From the NCBI RefSeq assembly GCF_964204645.1, contig NC_134027.1, positions 8,980,485 to 9,040,484 on the forward strand: a DNA stretch of 60,000 nt. Direction: 5' to 3'. Under the pieces are notes generated by a model, which was not told the DNA's origin, made no database searches, and worked only from the letters and a program-made list of their open reading frames with translations. Positions 10,396 through 22,392 of this stretch are shown here, piece after piece. Source of the DNA: Tubulanus polymorphus (lineage: Eukaryota; Nemertea; Palaeonemertea; Tubulaniformes; Tubulanidae). Position numbers and translations under genes: made by a program. Within the stretch, counting starts at the first letter, position 1, and each line of letters starts with the position of its first letter.

Positions 10396-13300
10396 ACAAG
10401 ACAGACACTTAGCCACATTGCATTTCTTTTCTCCGTACAGGAATAATTAGGTTCCTGGCCTGATAGATGACTTGCTGGGTGCTGAGAAGCAGTACATTCT
10501 TCGGAACAGGCTATGCAGTTATGTTACCAGACTATGAGTCAAATCACATTTGGACTAAACATCTTTGATGATTTTTCACCATCGTGTTTCAAAATTATCG
10601 ATGTCAGCAATGTATATGTGTTACGTATAAATTGATATCATTATCGGAGAAAAGTTTCAGTGGTATTCCATTTCTGGTCTCTGAAGGACGGCCTTCAATA
10701 TGTTCACATACATTTAGCTCGTTGATAATTGATATGAAGTTACATTGGAGGTAATTTGGTCAACTGGTACTCGAGGCGTAATTTAGTGACTCCCTCAGGA
10801 TGAGCTATATACACATTAAGTACCCATTCACCAATCATCTAATGAGTTTTAGGTTCATACAGCAACAAGGCTTGTATACAAAATTCAATATTTAAAAGGT
10901 CTGGTTTCTCAGTCGACACTGTCCTCTTCCCAGAAGACCATAATTTCTTTTTCAAAAAGTAAAAAGGAGGGCCATGACGAAAGTTGCTATCTTTTCTATA
11001 AATTCGAAAAGTTCTCCCATTTATTCCTGATCGAGGTAACAGTGGATTACCCGGTGAAAATATTTGAATTTTCAGACATTGAAGTTGAAACTTGGATATT
11101 TCATTTTTTTTCCTGGTGTTGTTCCCTCCATTAATATGCACCAGGTTGAGCTAACTATTATTTGCTAATATTCTTCAGGTTGGTTTTCGAAGTAGTGTTA
11201 AGACAAATTTAAGTAAATCAATTCCTGATCATTTTTCATCGAACGATTAAAATGTGACAAAATTCTCTACCTTCATGTATTTTTCTATTTGAAGCATTTG
11301 ACTCGGGAACTGTCGATGGAACAGGAGAGACGATGGAAAGCGGAACAGGCCGGCGGTAAATTGATCGACCATATAAAACTGCTGCAGAACAAAGGTAGGA
11401 AACCTCAAAGTACAGTTAAACATTATCATCGGTTAAGAGCATTGGCGTTGAATATGTAATTCAAACGTACCCAAGTTCATATCGCGCGTAAGCGTTTTGA
11501 TAGCATTGCGACCTTGAGATCGAATAGAATCTGAATATTCATTGTTTCGAATTTGAATCTGTCAATAGGTAATAATTAACTGCGTCGCTTCACTTGATAA
11601 ATGTATGTACGTATGTATAGTATCGACAGGACGGAAGATTGATGATCAAGAGGAGAGGGCTCGACGAAGAACGATATAGGTTATTGTGTCCCGGGCGCCT
11701 CGATGATTAATTAGCGTACAACAGCGTTAGAAAAATTTGTTCGAACTGAGCAGGTTTCCGGGAGGTGAGGGGGGGGTAATTATCCAGGAAAATGTAGAAA
11801 ACTTGATGCTCAGGTATGGCCTGGGAGTGAGTCTGTTGATATTGGGAAGGTATAAACAAACAAACAAACATGTTTGTTATGGCTTACTTGTTTTGTGTTG
11901 TTAGTTGTAGTTATAGTATAGCTTAATTACATTTCAGCTCAAGGATATTTTGATATGAAAAATTAGCGGAACTAAATCATTTTGCGGACCCCCGATACCC
12001 CCACGCTACGGGCCTGTTTAAAGTTTAAAAACTTATGACGTACGACTGTATTCCCTACGCTTGAAATTGGGTGCTGCGTGAATATTTATATTTCCCTTCT
12101 CATTCTACGAATTATGGTCGATCCCTGAAGACCAGAGCGTAAATTTGAAATGAGAAAACGTAATTTAATAATTGTTCCCTATTCGCGATCTCAGCTGGGA
12201 TTGCCGTTATAATGGCGTCATTCAGTTGAGGGAGAGACCTGATGATCAATGTGATGTTTCAATTGAAGAAGTCGAAGAAGAATCGGAAGAAGTTCTTCTC
12301 GTCATCATTCATGTTACTGTGAACGCTCTTTTTATCTTTGCCTTTTTTAAATGTACTTTTTGTTATAAATTTTATCGGTCAAGAATTCTACTATGAAAAG
12401 CTGCTGATTTGTGATAAGAAAACCAAAGATGCAGATCTCTAACCAAACTGCATTGGATATTTCTAGATTTTTCTATCTTAGGGTGCACCACGTATAGATA
12501 ACAGCGCTCCTACTAGGAGTCACATTATTAAAAACATTTATCACTGTTAGTTTCCGCTTTCTTTCCGGCTGAATTCTCGAGGTAGATTATTCAGACTTTT
12601 CACGGATGATTTTGGGCTGATTTATGATACCCTGCAGTCGATGCGTGTGGAACTGAGTTTGAACGGATTCTTCTGATCGAGCCATTTTTGCGTCGGTGAA
12701 GCAGTCGTTTGTCAAAGTCTTAGTGACATATATCTTCGGCGGCATATTTCCCGGTTTTATTTGCGGTTTAACCCACTGACCTATAAATCCGTACTCGACT
12801 GTGTCGGCAGTACGTCATCGTCATGGTCGTCGAAACCATCCCTGAAAATCGTTTGATGCCGGTGACAGATTTAACCGTCATTCCACGATGTCGGATGTCG
12901 AATATCGCCGGAAAATTTATCTCCCGTGAATTTTCGCGTCGTCAAAAATCTTTCTTCGTTTTCGATGTTGACTTGATTGCGAAGCTGTCACCGGCGTCGT
13001 CATCAACCACCGGTGAATCAATATGGTCGGATATGTCTCGCATTCAGCTGACTTTGACTTTCGTACACGATATTGATTTGTGCGCGTGTTTGCCTTCTAT
13101 CATTATCTATTTTTTCATTCATCTAATAGCCACCTGGAGACCTGCCATTACTAACAACCGACAAACAGACCTATTACATGCACCCAGTGCACATGCCAGG
13201 TATTTGATGGACCTTTTTAGCGTCTAGTCGACTAGTGGGAGAGGACCTCAATGACAGGACTTGTTGAACACTGGAAGGAAAAAATGGCCAGGTGAAAATG

Positions 13301-13654
13301 ACTAAGGAAAAGAATGGTCAAGGAAAATTAAATCAAAACTTAACTACTATTTCATCAATTTCAACAAAATTGAATGCATAGATCTCTTGATAAGTTCCTG
13401 AGATTGTAAGAACAATTCCTGAATTAGTTAAGGTTGTGTGTTAGTTCTTCAAGTGGAACGGTGTGCTCTTCCTCTGAAATAAGTCAGTTTAAGGTGGGAA
13501 TTTATGCGGCCAGCTAAACCAATGAAACAATTAATATGAATCAAATCTTCATGAAAACTATCTTCATGTAAACTATATGTACTGACTATGATGCTGGTCA
13601 TCGTGGATGATTTCTTCTGTGGTTTTCTTCTGTTTCGCTGTTCATTGACGATCA
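10396..13654. other. Unassigned sequence with a short AAAC microsatellite
   Basis: No gene recognised. (AAAC)4 lies at 11854-11870 and runs into ATGTTTGTT, making a small inverted repeat. A 134-codon plus-strand frame (12823-13227) is the longest non-LINE frame in the window. It has no family I know and no convincing splice context, so I do not call it a gene. Confidence 0.4.
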
Positions 13655-13698
13655 TGTCATTTGATTATGATGAATAAACCAACTTGTAACTTGTAACT
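13655..13698 (+). mobile_element. Possible LINE 3' end
   Basis: GATGAATAAACC is followed by AACTTGTAACTTGTAAC. This polyadenylation-like signal plus short tandem tail resembles the 3' end of the LINE at 23476-23499 (TTGAAC repeats). No coding part is recognisable upstream, so it would be a heavily 5'-truncated insertion. Confidence 0.35.
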
Positions 13699-13735
13699 CC
13701 GCGGTGTTGCACGAAAGATTTACTTTTGAATCAAA

Positions 13736-14065
13736 AGCCGCGATCACACGGAGAAGATTTGGCACGGGCCAAATTGGCACCGATCAGGCTCGGGCCAAAT
13801 TCGGCCCGTGCCTAATTAGAGAGCGCGTTCACACGCAAACCATTCACTCGATACTCAACAATGCTCAAACAAAGCGAAGTGGATCATTTCCGGGGCCAGT
13901 TGCAATTCAAACGCAATAATTTGCCTTGTGCTAGCCTGGTCCGATGTTTTTGGTCGGGGCAAATTTGGCCCGGGCCAAACAGGCTCGGGCCCATTTGGCA
14001 CCCGTGTGAAAGGTTGTTCCGGGCCAACTTTTGCCTGGGCCAATAATGCTCGTGTGATCGCGGCT
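13736..14065 (+). mobile_element. Family A MITE, best full-length copy
   Basis: Used as the family reference. The left terminus AGCCGCGATCACACGGAG pairs with the right terminus CTCGTGTGATCGCGGCT. Order inside: GGCACGGGCCAAATTGGCAC; CCTAATTAGAGAGCGCGTTC; CATTCACTCGATACTCAACA; CAAACAAAGCGAAGTGGATC; GGGGCCAGTTGCAATTCAAA; then repeated CCAAATTTGG/GGCCCGGGCC modules. There is no open frame, so it depends on a transposase supplied elsewhere. Flanking duplication is unclear; TA or a very short target is possible. It interrupts otherwise unremarkable DNA. Confidence 0.9.
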
Positions 14066-14409
14066 AATGGCTTCACAGAAAGATTCAACTCCATCTGCAC
14101 GGTGTAGTATCCTATATTCTGAATTGATTATAGGAATATATGTATTTTAATTGTCTAAATCAAACTATAAAATATGCGTCATGAAAAATGAATAATGTCA
14201 TTAGATATAAAGATCTGCGATGCCAGTAGTTTGATCTCCATTTCTCATAACTTTTCCTTCATCTTTTTTTTCCATGTTCATTTTTTCCTATGATCCCTCT
14301 GAACTTGAATTGCAGATTCAGTCAACAATTGATTGTTGGTCATAATTTTCAAAGCCATTTGAATTTTCAGCTGCTCCGTTATCTCTGACAAGTCAGGTGA
14401 ATAAATCTT

Positions 14410-14760
14410 TTTTGACGCTGTAAAAACTTCTGCTTGAGTAGATGTGCACTATGCAAAGAATATTGGCGCTAAAAAATAACCACTACAATTGTGATTTTTG
14501 GCATTTATTTCGTAATTAGATATATTTCATATATTTCATTGCTATTCTTCAATGCGTCAATGACCTTTTAAGTTAGTTTTCTTCTTTTTTTTCTGTTATT
14601 TTTCTGCGTGGGTAGATGTGCAAAGAATATTGGCGTTTAAAAATAACAGTCGTGAATTAGATTTTTGGCATTTATTTCGTAATTAGATACATTTCATCGC
14701 TATTTTTCCAGGCGTCGATGAACTTTCAAGTTCGTTTTCTTGTTTTTGTTATGTAAACAC
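14410..14760. repeat. Diverged tandem duplication, unit about 174 bp
   Basis: GTAGATGTGC...GCAAAGAATATTGGCG at 14438 recurs at 14612. It is followed in both by AAAAATAAC, GATTTTTGGCATTTATTTCG, TAATTAGATA(T/C)ATTTCAT and a T-rich stretch. The units are clearly related with small indels. Non-coding. Confidence 0.85.
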
Positions 14761-16412
14761 ATCTCGAGTCAGCTTGAATCGCATGCCACTCCGATTGAGA
14801 ACTGATGTACGCGGCATTTTCCACGGCAGCTCGGCGCGATCCTTCAAAAAATGTGCGTAATTGTCGACGATATGAATGAGTGTTTTTCGCTCATAAATAT
14901 TCCTATTGGACTCGATGATCAAGTTGGCCATCAATACGTTATTTATTTCAGCTTGCCGCCGTGCTATTCATCAGCTTATCAACAAGCCCCTGCTGGCTTG
15001 AAAATGTCACCGCGGCGTTTTCTATCGAATTTACCTGCGATAAATGTTTTCTTTCGTCCCTCGTTAATAGCGACTAATTTATGACTTCATTGTTGTCCGT
15101 GATGCTGTTACGATCGCTGTGTACTTAACCCAATTTGTCGGGTCAAACTGTAACGTCCCGCTGGGTAAGTGCGGGCCTATTTTGCCAGCATTTTTATGCA
15201 ATCATTTTAATGTATTTGCATAATGAAATATTCTGCCTCTGTCCACAATTTATCACGTCGATTTATCGTGGAACATCAGGAAAAAGCAACCACCACGTTG
15301 TTAAATGCCTTGCGCTGAATACGTGTAGAATGATATATACCGAAATTTAGGACTTATCGTTTATTTCGGGCGATTCATTCGTCAAGTTTAGGTTAGTCAA
15401 AAGAGATATATAACGTTTGAACCATACCTGGATGTTTACGTTTCATCTAAAGGTACCGCTGATGATGGCCAAGGCATGATCACCTGTCGCGCGAGTGGTA
15501 ATTGCATTGCCATATGGTTGATATTTATGATGGCTAAAGCGTCATCCTCTATTCCGTTGTCAAAGCTGTTTCTTTTGGGAGGAAAACCAGTCACGTCTCG
15601 TCATGTTGTCGCTACTTAAGCGCGACGTGTTCTCTGATGTCAAGTCTGGGGGTGTTTTGTTTGGTCTATGGTATTCGTAAATATTGAACTTCATTCGAAC
15701 AATTGAAATGTTGTCTTTGAAGTTCCTTCAAGACAGATCTTTAAGACGAACAAAGAATTTGCCAAATGAATTATAAAATCCAGTCCAAAAATATGACTCA
15801 GGAACAGTTGTTAATTTTGTTGGGTAATTAAAAAAACCAACAACGCATTATGTAAATGGCTTGGCTCAAACTGTTCAAAAGAAATAAATCCTTCGCTCTT
15901 GAGGAAATGAAGTGATGGATGACACATGGACAACTTGAATATGCAATGGATTAGGAAGGATGGTAGGTATATTGTCCCTGTGCTTAGCTTAAGTCATCCC
16001 ATTTCCAGGAAAACTATTTTCCATTTTTTCAACGTCCTGAGATCAGTAGGCCCGTTGAAGGAGGGTTGCCTGAGGAATATATTGCGAAAGCAGCGAGCAA
16101 TCGTCGAGATTATTGTACATCGGCTTTGTTTCAGCAATTACGATACATGTAATCAAGATGAAGTCGTGAATGAAAGCTAGATGTGCCAACTAACTGCGCT
16201 GATATATATCTGTTTTATGAAGTTGTCGCAAACAGTGTCTTCTCCCAGCGTTGGACCATTGCCATTTGTACAAGCATCAATTTCACCATTGTCATAGACC
16301 GAGTTACACTGATCCGATTCTATGTGAGGAGATAAAGAGGAAAAACTTTCCATAAGATGTCTAAATAGAGGCTAAAAGTTTACAGAGTGCAATAAGATGA
16401 AGGAAAAAATTA
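14761..16412. other. Unassigned sequence
   Basis: No gene recognised. Short frames at 14749-14934 (minus) and 14851-15084 (plus) overlap one another and have no known motif. A donor-like CGCTGG|GTAAGT occurs near 15160, but no exon could be built around it. Confidence 0.4.
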
Positions 16413-16839
16413 TAGCCGCGTTCACACTAGATTCAGCGCTTACAAAGTACCGTACTTCGCTGTCGCCAAATTCACCAAAATACGGCGCTTACACAGCCAT
16501 TTAGGTTCACACTACGAGTCGCGATTCGGCACTTAGTAAGCCCAGTATAGTAGTCACCCAGTGTGCCAATAGAGGGAAGTGTAATTAGTGCTAAGTGTTT
16601 TGTACTACTAGGATGTGAATACGCGGCTAGCTAAGCGCCAAATCTGCGTTCACACTGAAGAAAATACGCGGCCAGCTCAGTTCCGTACTGAGATCGGGTT
16701 TTCGGCACGGAATCGCATTCCGCGTTTAATCAGCCGCGTATTTCAGTACGGAACTGAATAAGCCGCGAAAACAGGCCTCGAATAATTTCCTAGTGTGAAC
16801 GCTTAGTACCGTACTGAAATCCTAGTGTGAACGCAGCTA
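16413..16839 (+). mobile_element. Family B MITE, full-length
   Basis: The terminal inverted repeat is TAGCCGCGTTCACACTAG on the left and TAGCTGCGTTCACACTAG (reversed) on the right, 18 bp with one mismatch. The 427-bp body seems to be two related halves joined at about 16640-16650, where a second TGCGTTCACACT terminus lies inside. Repeated blocks are TTCCGTACTGAGAT and CAGTACGGAACTGAATAAGC. The terminus differs from family A mainly at two bases (GATCACACG versus GTTCACACT). Non-coding. Confidence 0.85.
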
Positions 16840-19800
16840 ATATCTATCAACAGGGCTAAGCCATAAAATAAGGGTATTTCTTTTTTATCTTCCATCTTTT
16901 TACAACACTGTAAAATTAGGATACCCCTTCTCTATCTGCCATTTCTATCGAACTCTTATGTAAACTGAGCCTCCATTTCAACGACTTATCTTAGCTTATC
17001 CTCCACTTTATGCATGTCTTCATCTTTATACGTGAGTGGAGTACAGAGTTATCAAAAATTTTGATTATTGTTCGAAGCTTTTTATGTATTCTGTTCCGAG
17101 TATTCCATTACCGTGCACCACGTGACGTCTGAATTATGCGTTTGTACACAAATTCATGAAAACAAATAGGAACTTTTGGTTTATACCATGAGATAAAATG
17201 CGGTACGTGACTTAGTTTTTGGCTACGATGATTCATTCAGATTCATAGCAACTGTTCAGTGTTGTGACATGTCCACGACGCCGGTCTAGAAGAACCCTGG
17301 AACGTTTAACTTCTATCAGCTCATATCTTAGCGATAGGTATATTTTTCCAGCTGATCAAACTTAGCTTGCTTGTTCAGGGAGGAATTGAATTGTGGTTCA
17401 GGTAAAATGATCTTAGAGTGCGCTTTTTTTAAGCGACCAGTACGTGACTGGCTTCTGTCTAGAAAACAAAACCCCTCTGAAAACACGTCCCTGGGTAACA
17501 GCCTTTCAGGGTTAACAATGACCAGCTGCATTTGCTACTAAAACTGTTGACTTTCAGGGTCTGTCATTGCAGAAGTTGACAAATGGGAGTTGTATTTGTG
17601 TTGTATGGATGACAGGTTGCTGGATAATGGCAAACAGTTTATTAGTCAATATCGTCTGAGGTTCTTTTTTTCACTTCCGCCTTATACTGCGTTCCATCAA
17701 GTCATCGAGCCCTATCCAATCGGGATATCATTCTTGCCATTTTCAAGAGAAAAATCTTGTAAGAGTCTTTCTAGTCCGCTGTAGACAAGTTTTTCTGTAA
17801 ATCCTAGCCGCACAATCAGAAATTCCCAATGTGAAAACGTTAGAATTTGTTATATAATCCGAATTTTCGGTTTTTCACATTTCATTTTCAATTGAGCTAG
17901 CGCCGGATGTTGAAGTCATTACCAGTCGATGGGCCCTGGGTCCAGTTTAAAAAAAAAAGTTTAACTCAAATTTTTGGTGTAATTGCTTTTGGACACTTCA
18001 TGTTTTACGATGAGGACAACAATTCCATTTTCGGCTTACACTTTTTCGTGAACCTGGGCCTGGGTGATTTTCAATGCTCACAGAAACTTTTCAATTCTAT
18101 ATAAAACCTCTGACTGGTTTGATTAATCTGCTACACACACAGCCATCATTCACTATTTACAGCTACTTAATTAATTAATTAATTAATGAATCGTTATAAG
18201 TAGGCATTGTTGATTAGTTCCGTCCGAGAGAACCGGTGACCTCTTCTTCGTTCGTGTCATCACATCATGTTCGTGACATTCTCACGGGCAACGAGTCCCT
18301 AACTCGCGTTAGTGCGTCGATGTAAATGGCAATTCACTTATCGTTGCGTCGCCCCGCAAGTGGGAAATAGTTGTAAAAACCTATAATATAACATATCGTT
18401 GGTGTCGTGTGGCATTGCCACTCCATTACTGTTCTACAATTTACGTTTCTGTGATTAAACGCACTCGCTTAACTTATAGCTCCTCGTGTTCTAGAATCAA
18501 TACGAGACAACATTTTCAACTTCGGCAGCTTCGTCGATGAAGCTTCTCGGTGAATTACAACTCGCGTCATTCGAAAAACAAAGCAGCTGGACACGCAATA
18601 CAGGACTTGTGTCGATCGAAAGTATTAAATATCGTGTGGAATTGACAATTTAACATGTCGTTAATTGCGCAGTCGTATTTCGATAAGTCTGAGAAACGTC
18701 TGAAAAAAATTAGCGATCTGTCGTTGCGCGGTTTATAGCTCGATCGTGATATGGGTGATAGATTGCCGTGAAAGATGAATATCTGTCAATATCGTCTCTT
18801 AGCTAGCTATGACAGATCAGCGGTCTGCTGTACGAAAAACTCGAAAAACGCAATTATTCCGTTCATCAATTTGGCAATTTCAAATAAGCGATGTATGTTC
18901 AGTTGCGAATTGAAAATTGTCGGACCTTGGCAGAACGCTATGGAAATCTAACCGTATCTGTTGAAAAAAAGCACAGGGGCTTGAGTGGGTATGAAACAGT
19001 ATCAATGAACAACTGCAGTTTCCCTGCATAACAAAAACAAAGCAAGGGTGGCAACTAATCATCAATCTGAATATTACCTCTCCTGCAATTGACTGCAATT
19101 CTAAAGATTCTCAACCGATTCACATGAAATACAAACTAGAAGACATTCTACCACAAAGAGTCTGTAAACATCGCTGTACAATAATTATCTCACAACGAAA
19201 TGGCCATTTTTTATGAGAATAGCTCAAAACCGTTTATATGGAGGCGACAGTAAAATGGCGGTTTTATTCACTTAAAACAACGATCTTAGAGATGACCATA
19301 AAAAAACTATGACAACTTCACAAGTGTGATTGAAAGTTCTAATGTAGCTGCCTTTTTCTTTGAAAAGGTGTTAAAATGTCCTTATAGAATCCTATGAACC
19401 GAAGGGTTTTCTTGACAAAGAACAATGTTCTGACAACTGATATTCACCTGAATTTGGAATTTTCCACTCTCTGTAGATTCTTCCTATTGTAAAGTACATC
19501 AGCATCAGTTAAGTGTTCGAAGCAGAATCACGTTATAGCTCGCAGTCAGTTCAATTATTTTTCTGAATGCACTCATCATTTGAATGTGCTTGTTCGTTGA
19601 AGAGATATATCTCTAACAGATGCTACCGAGCTGTCGGCCTCATCCTTTTACTATGTCAGTTACCAATTTCTCGGCGATTGCATTTCAATTCTAATTTCCT
19701 TCAAACGCGATCGAGCGCAGATTGCAGATGTCCGATGAAAAAAGTGAGCGGTCTATTTCGAAACTTAAGATATGCCAATGCAATTTAAGATTACTGACAG

Positions 19801-19890
19801 CATTTACGCTTGCTTTCACATTAATTCACAATGATATCCTTTTTAAGCTTTGACTTTTTTGTGAATGAAATGATATCATTAGTAACTGAC
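16840..19890. other. Unassigned sequence with a TTAA microsatellite
   Basis: A (TTAA)5 run lies at 18167-18187. Otherwise I see no recognised gene or repeat family. 18220-18760 is somewhat richer in CpG but has no long frame. A B-like terminus (TACGTTCCCACTATG) near 19895 starts a short diverged segment to about 20050 that I could not place. Confidence 0.4.
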
Positions 19891-20059
19891 TAAAGTACGT
19901 TCCCACTATGTTATCTGGACCTATGTCATTTGGAATGGTCTAAATTTGGTCCGTTCCAATTTAGTACCATTCAAGCGTTCACACGAATGAAAAGTCGGAT
20001 CCAAATTGGTTCATTCCATTCGAACACCGATCCTAGTCCGTAATGAATTTTGGAATGGA

Positions 20060-20310
20060 ATAAATGTTGGGTTTGGTTGGTTGTTGGGTTGAGTTGGTTG
20101 GTTAATTGGTTGGATTGGTGGGTTGAGTTGGTGGGTTGTTTGGTTGGGGGGTCGGTTTGGTGGGTTGAGTTGAGTTGGTGGGTTGGGTTAGGTTGGTTGG
20201 TTTGGTGGGTTGGGTTGGTTGGTGTGTTGGTTTGGTGGGTTTGGTTGGTTGATAGGTTGGTTTGGTGGGTTGGATGGTTGGTCTGGTCGATGGGTCGGTT
20301 GGTTGGATGT
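20060..20310 (+). repeat. G/T-rich low-complexity tract (GGTTGG/GGTTT variants)
   Basis: About 250 bp made almost only of G and T on the plus strand, in irregular units such as GGTTGGTTGG, GGGTTGAGTT and GGTTTGGTGGGT. The long open frames on both strands (Trp/Gly/Val-rich on plus, Asn/Pro/Thr/Gln-rich on minus) are composition artefacts. Many closely spaced GG and GGG runs could form G-quadruplexes. Confidence 0.9.
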
Positions 20311-20949
20311 GTGTGCTTGCGCGGAGACAGAAACTGGTTCAAGGTCCATACTAAATGGTATTCTGCGATATGAATTGAATTGTAATAAACTTGTCACTAA
20401 TTTGTCATCCAGCTGATTGATATAGTTTTCAGATTTCAGATAATTTGCTAGAATTTAACATAGATTGATATATCCAGATACATGTATATGATAAACTGCA
20501 GTCATCAAAATTTCTTTAATAAACAACAGCCAGGGACTCAAATCTATCTTTTAGATATAAATTTCAGGGAAAATTCTCATTATCGCCATTTAACAATCAA
20601 ACTTATATTCCATATTTTATATGAATCCCAACTCTTTCTGACAGTCTAATTATAGTCTTTATTAAAACTGTACAGGATCCATACACTCGGCACTAATCAC
20701 TGGCTTTCTGGCGAACCGTTGAAAATGCAGTTTTTATTGAAAATGAGCTGAATGGACCATCAAAATTTTAAATTTTTTCATTTGTGCTAATTTGGCATCA
20801 GACCACTAATGACTTAAGTACCCAGTCTGATTAATTGTGCAATATGATTTTCCCCTTTTTTTCTTTTTGGCAAAGTGTCGAATACCATATGGGTGTAGAT
20901 GTCTGTTGAATATGTGGAATTAATCAAATCATTGTATGGTCTATGCTTG

Positions 20950-21150
20950 TTCTGGATCCCGTGGAATATGGTGACTCCATCTGCAATAGTTTTTCTGGAC
21001 CTTGTGGAATATGGTCACTCCATCTGCAATAGTTTTTCTCGACCCTGTGGAATATGGTCACTCCATTTTCAATAGTTTTTCTGGACCCTGTGGAATATGG
21101 TAACTCCATCTCCAATAGTTTTTCTGGACCCTGTGGAATATGGCGACCTC
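20950..21150 (+). repeat. 43-bp tandem repeat array, about 4.5 units
   Basis: The unit begins CTGGACCCTGTGGAATATGG and continues T(C/G)ACTCCATCTGCAATAGTT. Unit starts fall at 20952, 20995, 21038, 21081 and 21124, exactly 43 bp apart, with a few substitutions per unit. 43 is not divisible by three, so the minus-strand frame across it shifts frame each unit and is not a protein repeat. A single diverged unit lies at 28185-28213. Confidence 0.95.
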
Positions 21151-22278
21151 TTTTTTTGCAGTTGAAAAATATTGTTAACTGTCAGTGATTTTCGGTATAT
21201 TTGCTTGTTCAATACGCTAATAATCAGCTTACTCTGACTAAATATCTGAGATAAATGAATCTGAAAACAGAACAGAGATCGACAAAAAGTTCAAAATTGA
21301 TTTTTCTTTAGAGTAATGAGCCACGCATATCTATAAAACTGATGACAACCGTATTATGGAAACCAGCAGGATGTTAACTAGGCTGTCGATGCTGGTACTG
21401 CGTACTGTTATTAAAAATGCAGTTGTTAGTGTCATTTTCTGATTGAGGGTGTCTCTTACTACGCAAATAATTATAGCCGTCTATTGATCTCGAGCTTCTG
21501 TCTGGATTTTGTGAATTTTATGACTTTCTCGGACTAACTATTCGACTTTGTCAATTCCAATTGTCTTTAAATGGTCGGATGATGGACATGCCGTGTAATG
21601 CCATGGAGGACGTAATAACCAGGGCCGGATTTGCAGGGTACGCGCTCCCTTTTTAGGATCTAGTGTTGCTGGAAATAAAATTGGATCTCAATCCATGGCG
21701 TAACCGCAAATAATCTTTTTGACAATAATCAATTGAAATGCAGGGAATGCCATCTAAAAGTGTAGATTTTAAACTTTTTTTGACTCGGACCCTCCTCCCT
21801 TTGCAAGTCTGTGCGAAAAAAAATGTCTTTTTATTTAAAGTGCGCCCTCCCCCTTAGTCATCTTCACGTAGGGCCACGAGGGTCTGTTCATCTCATCAGT
21901 ACAGATTATTATGTTATTTTTCTCATCGGCCACAATTATGAATTTGGTCGGATAGAGATCTGTTACGGATATCGGTTTTGATGAAATATCTTAAAGAAGT
22001 TACGATTAGGTATAATCATGCGATGTATGACATATGTCTGTTGATGTATGACATGTCTGTTGATAAAGCTGTAATCCGCGTTAGATTAGATATGTTATTA
22101 AATCAATATTAGGTATCTTATCAGCGGATTGTGTTGATTTAATGACAGATTACGGGCTAAAGATGCAGATCAGACCACTCAATTGAAGCCGGAATTGGAA
22201 TTATTGAGATTTAGCGAAATAAAATGTGGGTGGTTCTAATAATCTGGCGGCTCAATTTCGCGACAGAAAAATGTCCAT
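21151..22278. other. Unassigned sequence, possible degraded DNA transposon
   Basis: Between about 21630 and 21890, CAGGGCCGGATTTGCAGGG is followed by C-rich CCCTCCTCCC and CCCTCCCCCTTAG. CAGGGCCGG-type ends are common among hAT-like non-autonomous elements, but no matching inverted end could be fixed. The rest shows nothing recognisable. Confidence 0.35.
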
Positions 22279-22392
22279 TGCCGCGAACACACAGAGACGA
22301 TAAGGCACCCGAGTCAAATTTGGCCTGTGCCTAATTGGAGAGAGAGTGCATTCGCATGACCTAAACCATGGACTCTAAAACGAATGCCTAAA

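Noticed and set aside
11854-11870. (AAAC)n as part of a larger element
   Set aside because: An isolated short microsatellite with no flanking inverted repeat beyond ATGTTTGTT.
12823-13227. 134-codon plus-strand frame as a gene
   Set aside because: No known domain, no conserved splice context, and length within reach of chance given the many frames of 90-120 codons in the window.
20050-20373. Trp/Gly/Val-rich and Asn/Pro/Thr-rich proteins across the G/T tract
   Set aside because: Both strands and several frames are open because the tract lacks A/C-dependent stops; this is composition, not coding.
20924-21115. Repetitive protein over the 43-bp array
   Set aside because: The unit length is not a multiple of three, so the frame changes every unit.
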